Source of the DNA: an uncultured Bacteroidota bacterium
GTDB lineage: Bacteria > Bacteroidota > Bacteroidia > Chitinophagales > Chitinophagaceae
NCBI GenBank assembly: GCA_946479055.1
Contig: CAMLEX010000351.1
Location: forward strand, 1 to 5,787
Length of the DNA: 5,787 nt
Reading direction: 5' to 3'
Of this stretch, positions 1 through 5,787 are shown piece by piece. How positions within the stretch are numbered: position 1 is the first letter of the stretch; each line of letters begins with the position of its first letter. A program made the position numbers and the translations under genes. Below the pieces are notes generated by a model. The model saw only the letters and a list, made by a program, of their open reading frames with translations. It had not been told where the DNA came from and ran no database searches.

Positions 1-1720
1 ACAATAAAATAGAATCGCCGATAAAATAATACCCGCGGCCATTAATAAAGTCAATGGCTGAATGTTTGGCTACGTTGTAGATGATAATCTTTTTCTGCTT
101 TGTTGCGATTATGAAAGAATAGGAACGGAGAGAAAAAAATAGTAATAAGATTATGAGGCCCGGTAATACAGCTTTTACTTTCTTATCTATTAACCATGCG
201 CTGAAAGCCCAAACAACCATCAGCAGGAGGATAGCCTGCAGCATAGAAAGCTGGATGCTTTCCCAAACTGAATAAGGAAGGCTGTCTATACTTTCAATAT
301 AATTATTCATCCAGGTTAACAGCTGAGCGAGTAGTTTACCAATGACAGTTGCAAGAATTGGAACAAAAGAGACGGCGCATAATAATATTTCACCCACCAG
401 GATAATACTGGATAAGGGCACAGCAAGTAAATTGGAAAGCAAAAAGAAATTGGGGAACTGGTGGAAATGATAAAGACTGAGAGGTACAGTAAGTATCTGC
501 GCAGCAATAGTAACGGCATTTAACTTCCAGATACCATCGAGCAATTTATTTTGAACATATAGCCAATTATAGACGGGGCGAAAGAAAACAACAATGCTCA
601 ATACAGCAGCATAGGATAGCTGGAAACCCACATCCCATAGCCAGAAAGGATTGTAACAAAGTAAAGCAAAAGCAGAGGCAGCCATTGTATTAACAAAGGA
701 TGATTTTTTATCAATCGTCTCCGCAATAACAAAAGCTGTAAACATAACTGCTGAGCGCATAACGGACGCCTGGGCACCGGCAAGCAAACTGAATATCATA
801 AGAGATGCAATAATAATAAACGCACGAAGCCATCGCAACCTGTTTATGTTTTGAATAGGACTAAGTAGTAAAACTAATAAACCATAAATAAGACTAAGAT
901 GCAAACCGGAGATAGCGATGATATGTACCACACCTGTATTGGTATAAGCCTGCACCAATGTTTTATCCAGATCATCTTTATAACCGATCAGTAATGCTTC
1001 AGCAAGGCCGGTTTCTTTATCTTCCTTTATATAGCGGCGAAGAATATCTACTACTTTCTGTCTTGTAGAAAATAGGAATTGCCTGTATGTTGTTATATTC
1101 TTTTCAGATAATACTTTAAACTCTTTAGGAGTAATATATACCTGGTGGGTAATACCCTGGAACAGGCAATAGCGCCTGTAATCAAAGCCACCGGGGTTAC
1201 CACTATTCTGTATCGCTTGCAGAGGTTTATAAAAAACGATCTGCGAACCGGGGGTTAATGCCGTAACTGATGCATCCTTTTTAAAATAAAGAATGATATT
1301 ACCAGCAGCCGGATTAAGACTACTGCTATCCTGCAAATAATTTATTGTGGCTATTGCTTTATAAGAGTTTGTTTTTTCAACAAGCGGCTCTTGCAGGGTA
1401 ACAATGATGGCTGTTGAGTCAACTTGAGTATTTCCAATCCAACATCGATCACTCCGCACATCATTATCATAAACAAGTATAGCTGCTATGGAAATAAAAA
1501 TAACGTTAATGCTAAGGCCATGTATCCATCCTAAGCGAAAGCGGGCAAATAATGGGAGAAAAAACAAAGCAACAAAAAAGAAGAATGAAGTTACCAGTGC
1601 TATGCACCAGGTATGCAATACCCATTGCAGTTGCCATTGCAAAAGGATGCCTGCTATAAAAGCAATTAATATCCGCAGAAAAGGCAATTTTCTCCAAACA
1701 GGGATGAATGGTAAAGGCAT
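1..1720 (-). CDS. comEC: ComEC/Rec2-family DNA uptake channel, 3' end missing (off left edge)
   Basis: This is an inner-membrane channel that carries single-stranded DNA into the cytoplasm during natural transformation (family knowledge). The frame is open from ATG 1720 to the window edge, giving 573 residues with no stop or frameshift. Two hydrophobic segments at about residues 14-53 are followed by another at about 73-86. The soluble DUF4131 (OB-fold-like) region follows to about 195 and carries the NPGGFDYRRY motif at 175-184. The Competence domain shows GLAEALLIG (238-246), HIIAISGLH (266-274), AGAQASVMRS (314-323), NPFWLWDVGFQLSY (357-370) and a YHFHQFP segment near 417-423. More hydrophobic segments run to about residue 532, then a soluble tail begins (YNVAKHSAIDF, about 548-558). 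ATG 1720 is the only plausible start: the next in-frame Met is residue 321, and no ATG, GTG or TTG lies between the upstream in-frame stop and 1720. No Shine-Dalgarno sequence is visible, as is usual in Bacteroidota. Relatives are roughly 700 residues, so about 100 or more are probably missing. Whether the strain is transformable cannot be told from this. Confidence 0.94.
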   Translation of the reverse strand, partial: MPLPFIPVWRKLPFLRILIAFIAGILLQWQLQWVLHTWCIALVTSFFFFVALFFLPLFARFRLGWIHGLSINVIFISIAAILVYDNDVRSDRCWIGNTQVDSTAIIVTLQEPLVEKTNSYKAIATINYLQDSSSLNPAAGNIILYFKKDASVTALTPGSQIVFYKPLQAIQNSGNPGGFDYRRYCLFQGITHQVYITPKEFKVLSEKNITTYRQFLFSTRQKVVDILRRYIKEDKETGLAEALLIGYKDDLDKTLVQAYTNTGVVHIIAISGLHLSLIYGLLVLLLSPIQNINRLRWLRAFIIIASLMIFSLLAGAQASVMRSAVMFTAFVIAETIDKKSSFVNTMAASAFALLCYNPFWLWDVGFQLSYAAVLSIVVFFRPVYNWLYVQNKLLDGIWKLNAVTIAAQILTVPLSLYHFHQFPNFFLLSNLLAVPLSSIILVGEILLCAVSFVPILATVIGKLLAQLLTWMNNYIESIDSLPYSVWESIQLSMLQAILLLMVVWAFSAWLIDKKVKAVLPGLIILLLFFSLRSYSFIIATKQKKIIIYNVAKHSAIDFINGRGYYFIGDSILL

Positions 1721-1721
1721 A

Positions 1722-1762
1722 GAATAAAATATCCGCTCTGCCTGATAAAGAGCAGAGCGGAT
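1722..1762 (-). terminator. Rho-independent-type terminator after the T9SS-protein gene, abutting the comEC start
   Basis: The arms at 1731-1741 (ATCCGCTCTGC) and 1752-1762 form a perfect 11-bp inverted repeat with a 10-nt loop. Read on the minus strand, the stem is followed by ATTTTATTCT, a T-rich tail that leads straight into the comEC ATG at 1720. The hairpin starts 8 bp after the stop codon of the secreted-protein gene (TAA at 1773-1771), so it is well placed as that gene's terminator. On the plus strand the tail is not T-rich and no plus-strand gene precedes it, so minus is the likely orientation. The T-tract is interrupted (TTTTATTCT), so termination may be incomplete, which would let comEC be transcribed by read-through. 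Confidence 0.72.
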
Positions 1763-1770
1763 GCAGAATA

Positions 1771-4509
1771 TTATTGTTTAATAAAAAGCAAGGCAGTTTC
1801 ACGGTTACCTTTACTGATCATTTTAATGATATAGGAACCACTTTGCATTTTATCTATATCAATAGAAAGGGTATTGCTGCCTTTCGCAATTCTTTCTGTT
1901 CGTTGCTTTATTACCCTACCCAGCATATCCATTATTATCATTTGTATGTTATCATCAACCGGAGAATTGATTTTTAACTTAAGAACAGAAGTTGTTGGAT
2001 TGGGATAGGCATTAATCTTTAACAAAGCCAGCTCCTCACTTCGGATTAGTATTATTTTACTGAATTCATATTTACCATCTATATCAACCTGGCGAAGACG
2101 ATAATAGTTTTTATCAGTTGCCGGTGTATTATCAGTAAAGCTATAATTCAATAGCTCATTGCTGTTACCTGCCGGAGTAAGCGATTCAACAAACCCAATT
2201 ATAGTATAGTTGATACCATCGGATGAACGTTGGATTTCAAAACCTTTGTTGTTTAATTCCATAGCGGTACTCCAGTCAAGTATATTTTTATCATCCTGAC
2301 GCCGGCCATTGAAGCTGGCAAGAGTAACAGGTAAAGATGCAGCTGCCACAGTGGTAACGGAAACGGTATTTGAATTCCCGCTTACTGAAACACCATCAAA
2401 AGCACGGGCCCGATAATAATAGGTAGCACCTGGCTCTAATGCATTTACGATTTGCTGACTTCCACTTACAAGAAGACTTTGATATCCGCTGACATAGGAA
2501 CCCCGATTGCCATTAATAACGATATCATCTATGCGGCTGGTGCCTACAGGGCCGATACTGCCGCCATCAACGGAGATATTGTTAGCAACAACCCATCTTA
2601 TAAAAAGTGATGCTTGATTATTACATGCAGCAGGCAAGGCAATATTTGATAAAATACCTGCAGTAAAATTATCTTCCAACGAAACAGATGATAAAGGCAC
2701 ATCAGTCCATATACCGGCAGCACCAATTTTATATTGAACTTTGAAATTCTTTGGTCCTGTTGGCGATGCTCTTTGTTTAGAAGATAGTAATAGATTATCG
2801 AAGCCTGTTGCATCCAGTTCTATTTGCCAGCCCTTAGAGCCTACTCCCCCATTCCATCCAGTAGTCCATGCGGAACGGGTAGTAACTCCATCAAGATCAA
2901 AATAAATAAAGTCGGTGCCTGGTGCGGTAATTTGTTTTGTGGTATTTAATGGGCTAGCAATATCCACTATTGCATTATCCGGCCAATTGGGAAAAGTCCA
3001 TGCAGCCAGAGTAGTTACACCGGGATGAATAAAATCAGGTGTGGTAGCAACATCCAAATAATAATTAACCGCGCCAGTAAGATTGCTCCAGTTAGCAATA
3101 AAACTTTTATCCGTAACACCAGTCCCTGAATTTACAACCAGTGCTTCTAACGGCAATGTGGTAAATGTTTTTTGCGGGCCATAACTTGCGCCACCCTCAT
3201 TAACAGCGAACGCCCGATAATAATAAACGGTGTTCGCCAACAAGCCGACTATATCTACAGAGAAATAACCAATATCTATATTGCTGGCAGCAACCTTAGT
3301 ACCTGAGCCATTTGCAAAATCATTTAGAGTGCTATATTCAATACCGTATGATAAAATATTACTGCAGCCGATATCAGTAATGCTGCCCGCCACTGCTGCG
3401 TTTATTTGTGTAATAGTGACAGCATCTTCTGTAGTTACTACTGGTGCTGTGTTTACTCCGGCTGCAGTAACAGGTACGCTCAATGAAACTGCGCCACCAC
3501 CGCTTACAGGTATGTTTCCATTATATGATTGCACAGCAGTAGGTGAATGACGAACATATATAGTTGTGGAAAATGCAGCACCCGTATAGAATGGTGAAAG
3601 CGTAGCAGTGAATGGACCATTTGCTGTACCTGAAAAAGTATAATTAGCTAATGGACCCACCGTAACCTGGGAACCATCCATCATTGAACCAGCTAGCGTA
3701 AATGAATTGGAAACCGAATTAGTATTTATACAAACATTACCAAAGGAGTTTAATGTTCCTGCTATTAATGTTGGCGGAACAACGGCAGTATTAGCAGTAA
3801 TAGAAATATTGTCTATTCCTAATCCCTGGGCACTACTGGTAGTAGATCCGGAAGTAACAGAATAATTCCAGGCGAGATATAGATGCGCACCTGCAGCCAC
3901 AGATATATTAAAAGTTTGCGCACTAATGGAAACTGTTGATCCGGGTGCGGATGCATAACCATTACTATTAGCATCAGCAGGGAAACTGGTAATAAAGGCT
4001 GCACCTGCTGAAGTCCAGGTAGTTCCATTGAGAGAATAATATAATTGTATAGCAAAACCAGCAGCGTTGGAACCGCTTCGATATTTTTCTATATTATAAG
4101 AAAGTGTATAGCCCGATATCGCATTGGCGCCATTGTTCAACAGATCAACAAAAATGTTTACACTTTTAGAACCTGTACCAACAGCCAATCCGCCAACGGC
4201 TCTGTCACTAGCCACAGCTGGATCGCCTGCGGCATAATTATATATACCATTGGTAGCGGAAGAAGAAATAAACGTTCCTCCTGTTTGTGTAGTGGAAGTG
4301 CCAGCGGTAGCATAAGAACCAACCGATCTTGCAGTAGCATCGTTCTTGCTTGCCTTCCAGCCGGAAGGTAGAGTAGCATTGGATGTTTTTGACATACCAT
4401 CAAAGTTTTGGGTAATTGTATTGCCTGCGCTTAAGTTAACCTGTGCCTTTAAAGTTGTGACACAAAGAACAACTAAAAGAAAAAAGTAAATCTTTCTCAT
4501 AACTATCAT
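1771..4509 (-). CDS. Secreted multidomain beta-sandwich protein with T9SS type A sorting domain
   Basis: This 912-residue protein is predicted to be exported by Sec and then carried across the outer membrane by T9SS to the cell surface or medium. It has a signal peptide (MRKIYFFLLVVLCVTTLKAQ, cleavage near residue 22). A jelly-roll-like module spans about 24-240, with NFDGM near its start, LPSGW at 47-51 and closing motif GIDNISI at 231-237. A beta-sandwich module spans about 245-350 (IYVRHSP, QSYNGNIPVSG). An FN3-like domain lies at about 355-452 (TVYYYRAFAVNEGG). A second FN3 domain, 455-720, is apparently interrupted by another jelly-roll-like module at about 498-668. A linker domain common in Bacteroidota begins at about 726 (LPVTLASFNG, NNKGFEIQRSSDG, NYYRLRQVD). 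The sorting tail is about 830-912 (YPNPTTS, DMLGR, GSYIIKM). No catalytic domain is recognisable, so adhesion, glycan binding or a matrix role is inferred. Translation may start at Met1 or at Met4 (4500), which gives a more typical signal peptide. No Shine-Dalgarno sequence helps decide. Confidence 0.93.
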   Translation of the reverse strand: MIVMRKIYFFLLVVLCVTTLKAQVNLSAGNTITQNFDGMSKTSNATLPSGWKASKNDATARSVGSYATAGTSTTQTGGTFISSSATNGIYNYAAGDPAVASDRAVGGLAVGTGSKSVNIFVDLLNNGANAISGYTLSYNIEKYRSGSNAAGFAIQLYYSLNGTTWTSAGAAFITSFPADANSNGYASAPGSTVSISAQTFNISVAAGAHLYLAWNYSVTSGSTTSSAQGLGIDNISITANTAVVPPTLIAGTLNSFGNVCINTNSVSNSFTLAGSMMDGSQVTVGPLANYTFSGTANGPFTATLSPFYTGAAFSTTIYVRHSPTAVQSYNGNIPVSGGGAVSLSVPVTAAGVNTAPVVTTEDAVTITQINAAVAGSITDIGCSNILSYGIEYSTLNDFANGSGTKVAASNIDIGYFSVDIVGLLANTVYYYRAFAVNEGGASYGPQKTFTTLPLEALVVNSGTGVTDKSFIANWSNLTGAVNYYLDVATTPDFIHPGVTTLAAWTFPNWPDNAIVDIASPLNTTKQITAPGTDFIYFDLDGVTTRSAWTTGWNGGVGSKGWQIELDATGFDNLLLSSKQRASPTGPKNFKVQYKIGAAGIWTDVPLSSVSLEDNFTAGILSNIALPAACNNQASLFIRWVVANNISVDGGSIGPVGTSRIDDIVINGNRGSYVSGYQSLLVSGSQQIVNALEPGATYYYRARAFDGVSVSGNSNTVSVTTVAAASLPVTLASFNGRRQDDKNILDWSTAMELNNKGFEIQRSSDGINYTIIGFVESLTPAGNSNELLNYSFTDNTPATDKNYYRLRQVDIDGKYEFSKIILIRSEELALLKINAYPNPTTSVLKLKINSPVDDNIQMIIMDMLGRVIKQRTERIAKGSNTLSIDIDKMQSGSYIIKMISKGNRETALLFIKQ

Positions 4510-4609
4510 TTTTAGTTTAATAAAATGTTGAAACCAGTTAGTTGTTCAGGAGATAGAGGAGAGTTTTTGCAAGGGAGAAGAAACAATTATCGCGATTAAT
4601 TGACCGGCA

Positions 4610-4620
4610 CAAAATACAAA
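4610..4620 (-). promoter_or_regulatory. Possible -7 box for the secreted-protein gene
   Basis: On the minus strand this reads TTTGTATTTTG. It contains TA-T-TTTG, one base shorter than the Bacteroidota sigma factor -7 consensus TAnnTTTG. A start a few bases downstream would give a 5' leader of about 95 nt before ATG 4509. It would also place the direct repeats (4648-4681) at roughly -45 to -78, a normal position for an activator. No clear -33 TTTG element was found, so this is tentative. Confidence 0.25.
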
Positions 4621-4647
4621 GGCAGTTGCATTGCTATATAGAGTAGC

Positions 4648-4681
4648 ATTACCTGATTTTAAGTGGCAATTACCTGATTTT
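4648..4681. repeat. Tandem 13-bp direct repeat, 21-bp period
   Basis: The sequence ATTACCTGATTTT occurs twice without mismatch, at 4648-4660 and 4669-4681, separated by 8 bp. The start-to-start distance is 21 bp, about two helical turns, so both copies face the same side of the DNA. They lie about 140-170 bp upstream of the secreted-protein start codon. This geometry is typical of sites for a dimeric or tandemly binding regulator. LytTR-type response regulators, common in Bacteroidota, use direct repeats at about this spacing, but the sequence is not a clear match to their consensus. The repeat is certain; its role is inferred. Confidence 0.6.
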
Positions 4682-4767
4682 TGGTTAGCCAGTGAGAGAA
4701 GTATGGCGAGTACGGCGAAAAGACTTTTCTATTTAGTATTCCGTGATGGCTAAAATTTGCCTTTAGT

Positions 4768-4797
4768 GAAAATAAAATGCCCCGGCAAAACCGGGGC
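4768..4797 (-). terminator. Strong Rho-independent terminator, minus orientation, no upstream gene seen
   Basis: The arms GCCCCGG (4779-4785) and CCGGGGC (4791-4797) form a perfect 7-bp, all-GC stem around a 5-nt loop. On the minus strand the stem is followed directly by ATTTTATTTTC, a good U-tract. On the plus strand the stem is followed by TACATGG, with no U-tract, so it should work only for leftward transcripts. No minus-strand gene lies to its right, because the next gene is the plus-strand TPR gene. It may end a small RNA or block leftward antisense transcription from entering the secreted-protein promoter. Confidence 0.7.
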
Positions 4798-5046
4798 TAC
4801 ATGGACGGGTGATTGGGGTAGTAAGTATTTAGGCTTTTATTTTATTGTACTTCCTTTACAAGGTATCTATTAAACTTAAACGATGTAGATATTTTTTGGA
4901 GCAAAGGTGCAATTTATTCGAATTTGCTTTAGGGCTATGCGAGCACCGTTTATAAAAGGATGAACCAGGAACATTTCAATCCGGACATAAATTTAATGCA
5001 TCATAATACTCCCAGGCCCCCGCAAATTTTCTTACACCCGACGTGT

Positions 5047-5053
5047 TATATTG
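5047..5053 (+). promoter_or_regulatory. Possible -7 box for the TPR gene
   Basis: TATATTG lies 42 bp before the TPR start codon. It resembles the Bacteroidota -7 element TAnnTTTG but lacks one T. A T-rich stretch (TTTTCTT) lies about 20 bp upstream where a -33 element would be expected, without an exact TTTG. The position fits a leader of about 35-40 nt. The region is AT-rich, so a chance match is quite possible. Confidence 0.22.
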
Positions 5054-5095
5054 TATATCTATTACTAATTTTAATTATTCCCAAAATTTTAATTT

Positions 5096-5787
5096 ATGAA
5101 TTCAGAAGAATTACTGCTAATCGCTAAAGAAAAAATGGAAACCGGCCAATATGACGAAGCAATAGACCTAGCAACGAAAGCTCATGAAGCTGGAGAGACA
5201 CAGGTGGCTGTAAGCAAGATATTAGCAACGTCATATTTTAGTACAAATAAACACTCGCTGGCTTTGAACTGGTATAACAAGGTACTTGAAAAAGAACCGC
5301 TTGATCAGAATTCAATGCTGAATATTGGGATCTGTTACGCTCTATGTGGTAACCCGGAAGAATCTATTACTGCTTTTGATAAATACATCAGCGTTTATCC
5401 TGATCAGAATGGTTATTTCAACAGGGGTTATACTTTGCTTGGCATGAACAAACATAATGAGGCGAAACAGGATATTTTAAAAGCCATAGAATTGAATTGT
5501 ACTAATCCACTGGTATGGTTTTATGCTGGCATTGCACATTATAATCTAAAAGAATATTCAGCCGCAGAAAAATTTTTGATAACGTCAACTGAGAAATTGC
5601 CGGAACACAGCGAGGCTGCTTACCTGCTGGGTTGTCTCTATTTTAATACTAAGAGAATGCAGCAGTGTATTGATGCAATGAACAAAGTTTTGTATTATAA
5701 TGAAAACAAGCATGAAGCATTGTATTACCGTATGATAGCCAAAATGGAAATTGGTGATTATAAAGGATCCGAAACCGATGCAAATAA
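5096..5787 (+). CDS. Tetratricopeptide-repeat protein, 3' end missing (off right edge)
   Basis: This is a helical-repeat scaffold that probably mediates protein-protein contacts; its partner and pathway cannot be read from the sequence. The frame is open from ATG 5096 to the edge, giving 230 full codons. TPR-like helix pairs follow in register at about residues 3-36 (AKEKMETGQYDEAIDLATKA), 39-70 (ALNWYNKVLEKEP), 73-103 (NIGICYALCGNPEESITAFD), 105-135 (NRGYTLLGMNKHNEAKQDIL), 138-168 (YAGIAHYNLKEYSAAEKFL), 172-205 (AYLLGCLYFNTKRMQQCIDA) and one starting at about 206 (ALYYRMIAKMEIGDYKGSE). There is no signal peptide or membrane segment at the N-terminus (MNSEELLLIAKE), so the visible part looks cytoplasmic. 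The start codon follows an AT-rich stretch (TTTTAATTT) with no Shine-Dalgarno sequence, as in other Bacteroidota genes. It is divergent from the secreted-protein gene. A C-terminal effector domain beyond the window cannot be excluded. Confidence 0.9.
   Translation, partial: MNSEELLLIAKEKMETGQYDEAIDLATKAHEAGETQVAVSKILATSYFSTNKHSLALNWYNKVLEKEPLDQNSMLNIGICYALCGNPEESITAFDKYISVYPDQNGYFNRGYTLLGMNKHNEAKQDILKAIELNCTNPLVWFYAGIAHYNLKEYSAAEKFLITSTEKLPEHSEAAYLLGCLYFNTKRMQQCIDAMNKVLYYNENKHEALYYRMIAKMEIGDYKGSETDAN

Larger units (their letters stand above)
4510..5095. other. Divergent intergenic region, no supported protein gene
   Basis: This 586-bp gap separates the minus-strand T9SS-cargo gene from the plus-strand TPR gene, so it should hold promoters for both. 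Visible structure: a weak promoter-like box (4610-4620), a 13-bp direct repeat (4648-4681), a strong minus-oriented terminator hairpin (4768-4797), a minus-strand CACCTTTG box (4902-4909), and a weak plus-strand box at 5047-5053. A 6-bp inverted repeat (TATCTA/TAGATA) sits near 4864-4891, with TTAAAC tandemly doubled in its loop. The longest ORF I noticed, 32 codons on the minus strand from about 4974 to 4876, has no supporting features. Confidence 0.8.

Noticed and set aside
1512..1802. 96-codon minus-strand ORF overlapping the comEC start and the end of the secreted-protein gene
   Set aside because: It is out of frame with both convincing genes, spans the terminator hairpin, and its product has no recognisable family features. 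ComEC motifs in the other frame explain the region.
4353..4368. Palindrome CCTTCCAGCCGGAAGG, which in another frame gives an LPAGRQA-like peptide as seen in REP-type intergenic repeats
   Set aside because: It lies inside the secreted-protein gene and encodes LPSGW, a motif expected at this place in the N-terminal module. Protein conservation explains it better than a repeat insertion.
4045..4371. 108-codon plus-strand ORF antisense to the secreted-protein gene
   Set aside because: It lies antisense to a clear signal-peptide-bearing protein, and its low-complexity composition mirrors the Ser/Thr/Gly-rich coding strand.
4462..4464. Cys16 in the signal peptide as a possible lipoprotein site
   Set aside because: The preceding residues are VVL rather than a lipobox with G, A or S before the cysteine. 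The signal peptide continues to a normal KAQ-like cleavage region, and the protein has a T9SS tail.
4684..4752. Inverted repeat TTAGCCA / TGGCTAA about 55 bp apart
   Set aside because: A 7-bp match at that distance in AT-rich intergenic DNA is easily due to chance, and the ends show no element-like structure.
4876..4974. 32-codon minus-strand ORF in the intergenic region
   Set aside because: It is short, has no start-site support or recognisable features, and overlaps the candidate minus-strand promoter box.

Overview
The window looks like chromosomal DNA from a member of the Bacteroidota, probably a Chitinophagaceae-like bacterium. The evidence is a secreted protein with a C-terminal type IX secretion (T9SS) sorting domain, a ComEC of the Bacteroidota type, AT-rich translation starts with no Shine-Dalgarno sequence, and modest GC content. 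The family-level assignment is inference. No mobile element, CRISPR array, rRNA or tRNA was seen.

Layout: (1) Positions 1-1720, minus strand, hold the N-terminal 573 residues of a ComEC/Rec2 DNA-uptake channel, which runs off the left edge. (2) Positions 1721-1770 are a 50-bp gap almost filled by a perfect 11-bp-stem hairpin with a T-rich tail on the minus strand, right against the comEC start codon. (3) Positions 1771-4509, minus strand, encode a 912-residue exported multidomain beta-sandwich protein with a T9SS tail. (4) Positions 4510-5095 are a 586-bp divergent intergenic region. It contains a 13-bp direct repeat with 21-bp phasing and a strong minus-strand terminator hairpin that has no obvious gene to terminate. 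(5) Positions 5096-5787, plus strand, hold the first 230 residues of a tetratricopeptide-repeat protein that runs off the right edge.

The two minus-strand genes are co-directional and could be linked by read-through of the hairpin. Nothing in their content suggests a shared pathway: one is a cell-surface protein and the other an inner-membrane DNA transporter. The TPR gene is transcribed divergently and is probably independent.

No wholly new system is evident. The most interesting points are an FN3 domain apparently split by a nested jelly-roll domain in the secreted protein, the terminator-like hairpin abutting comEC, the phased direct repeat upstream of the secreted-protein gene, and the orphan terminator that may end a small RNA.
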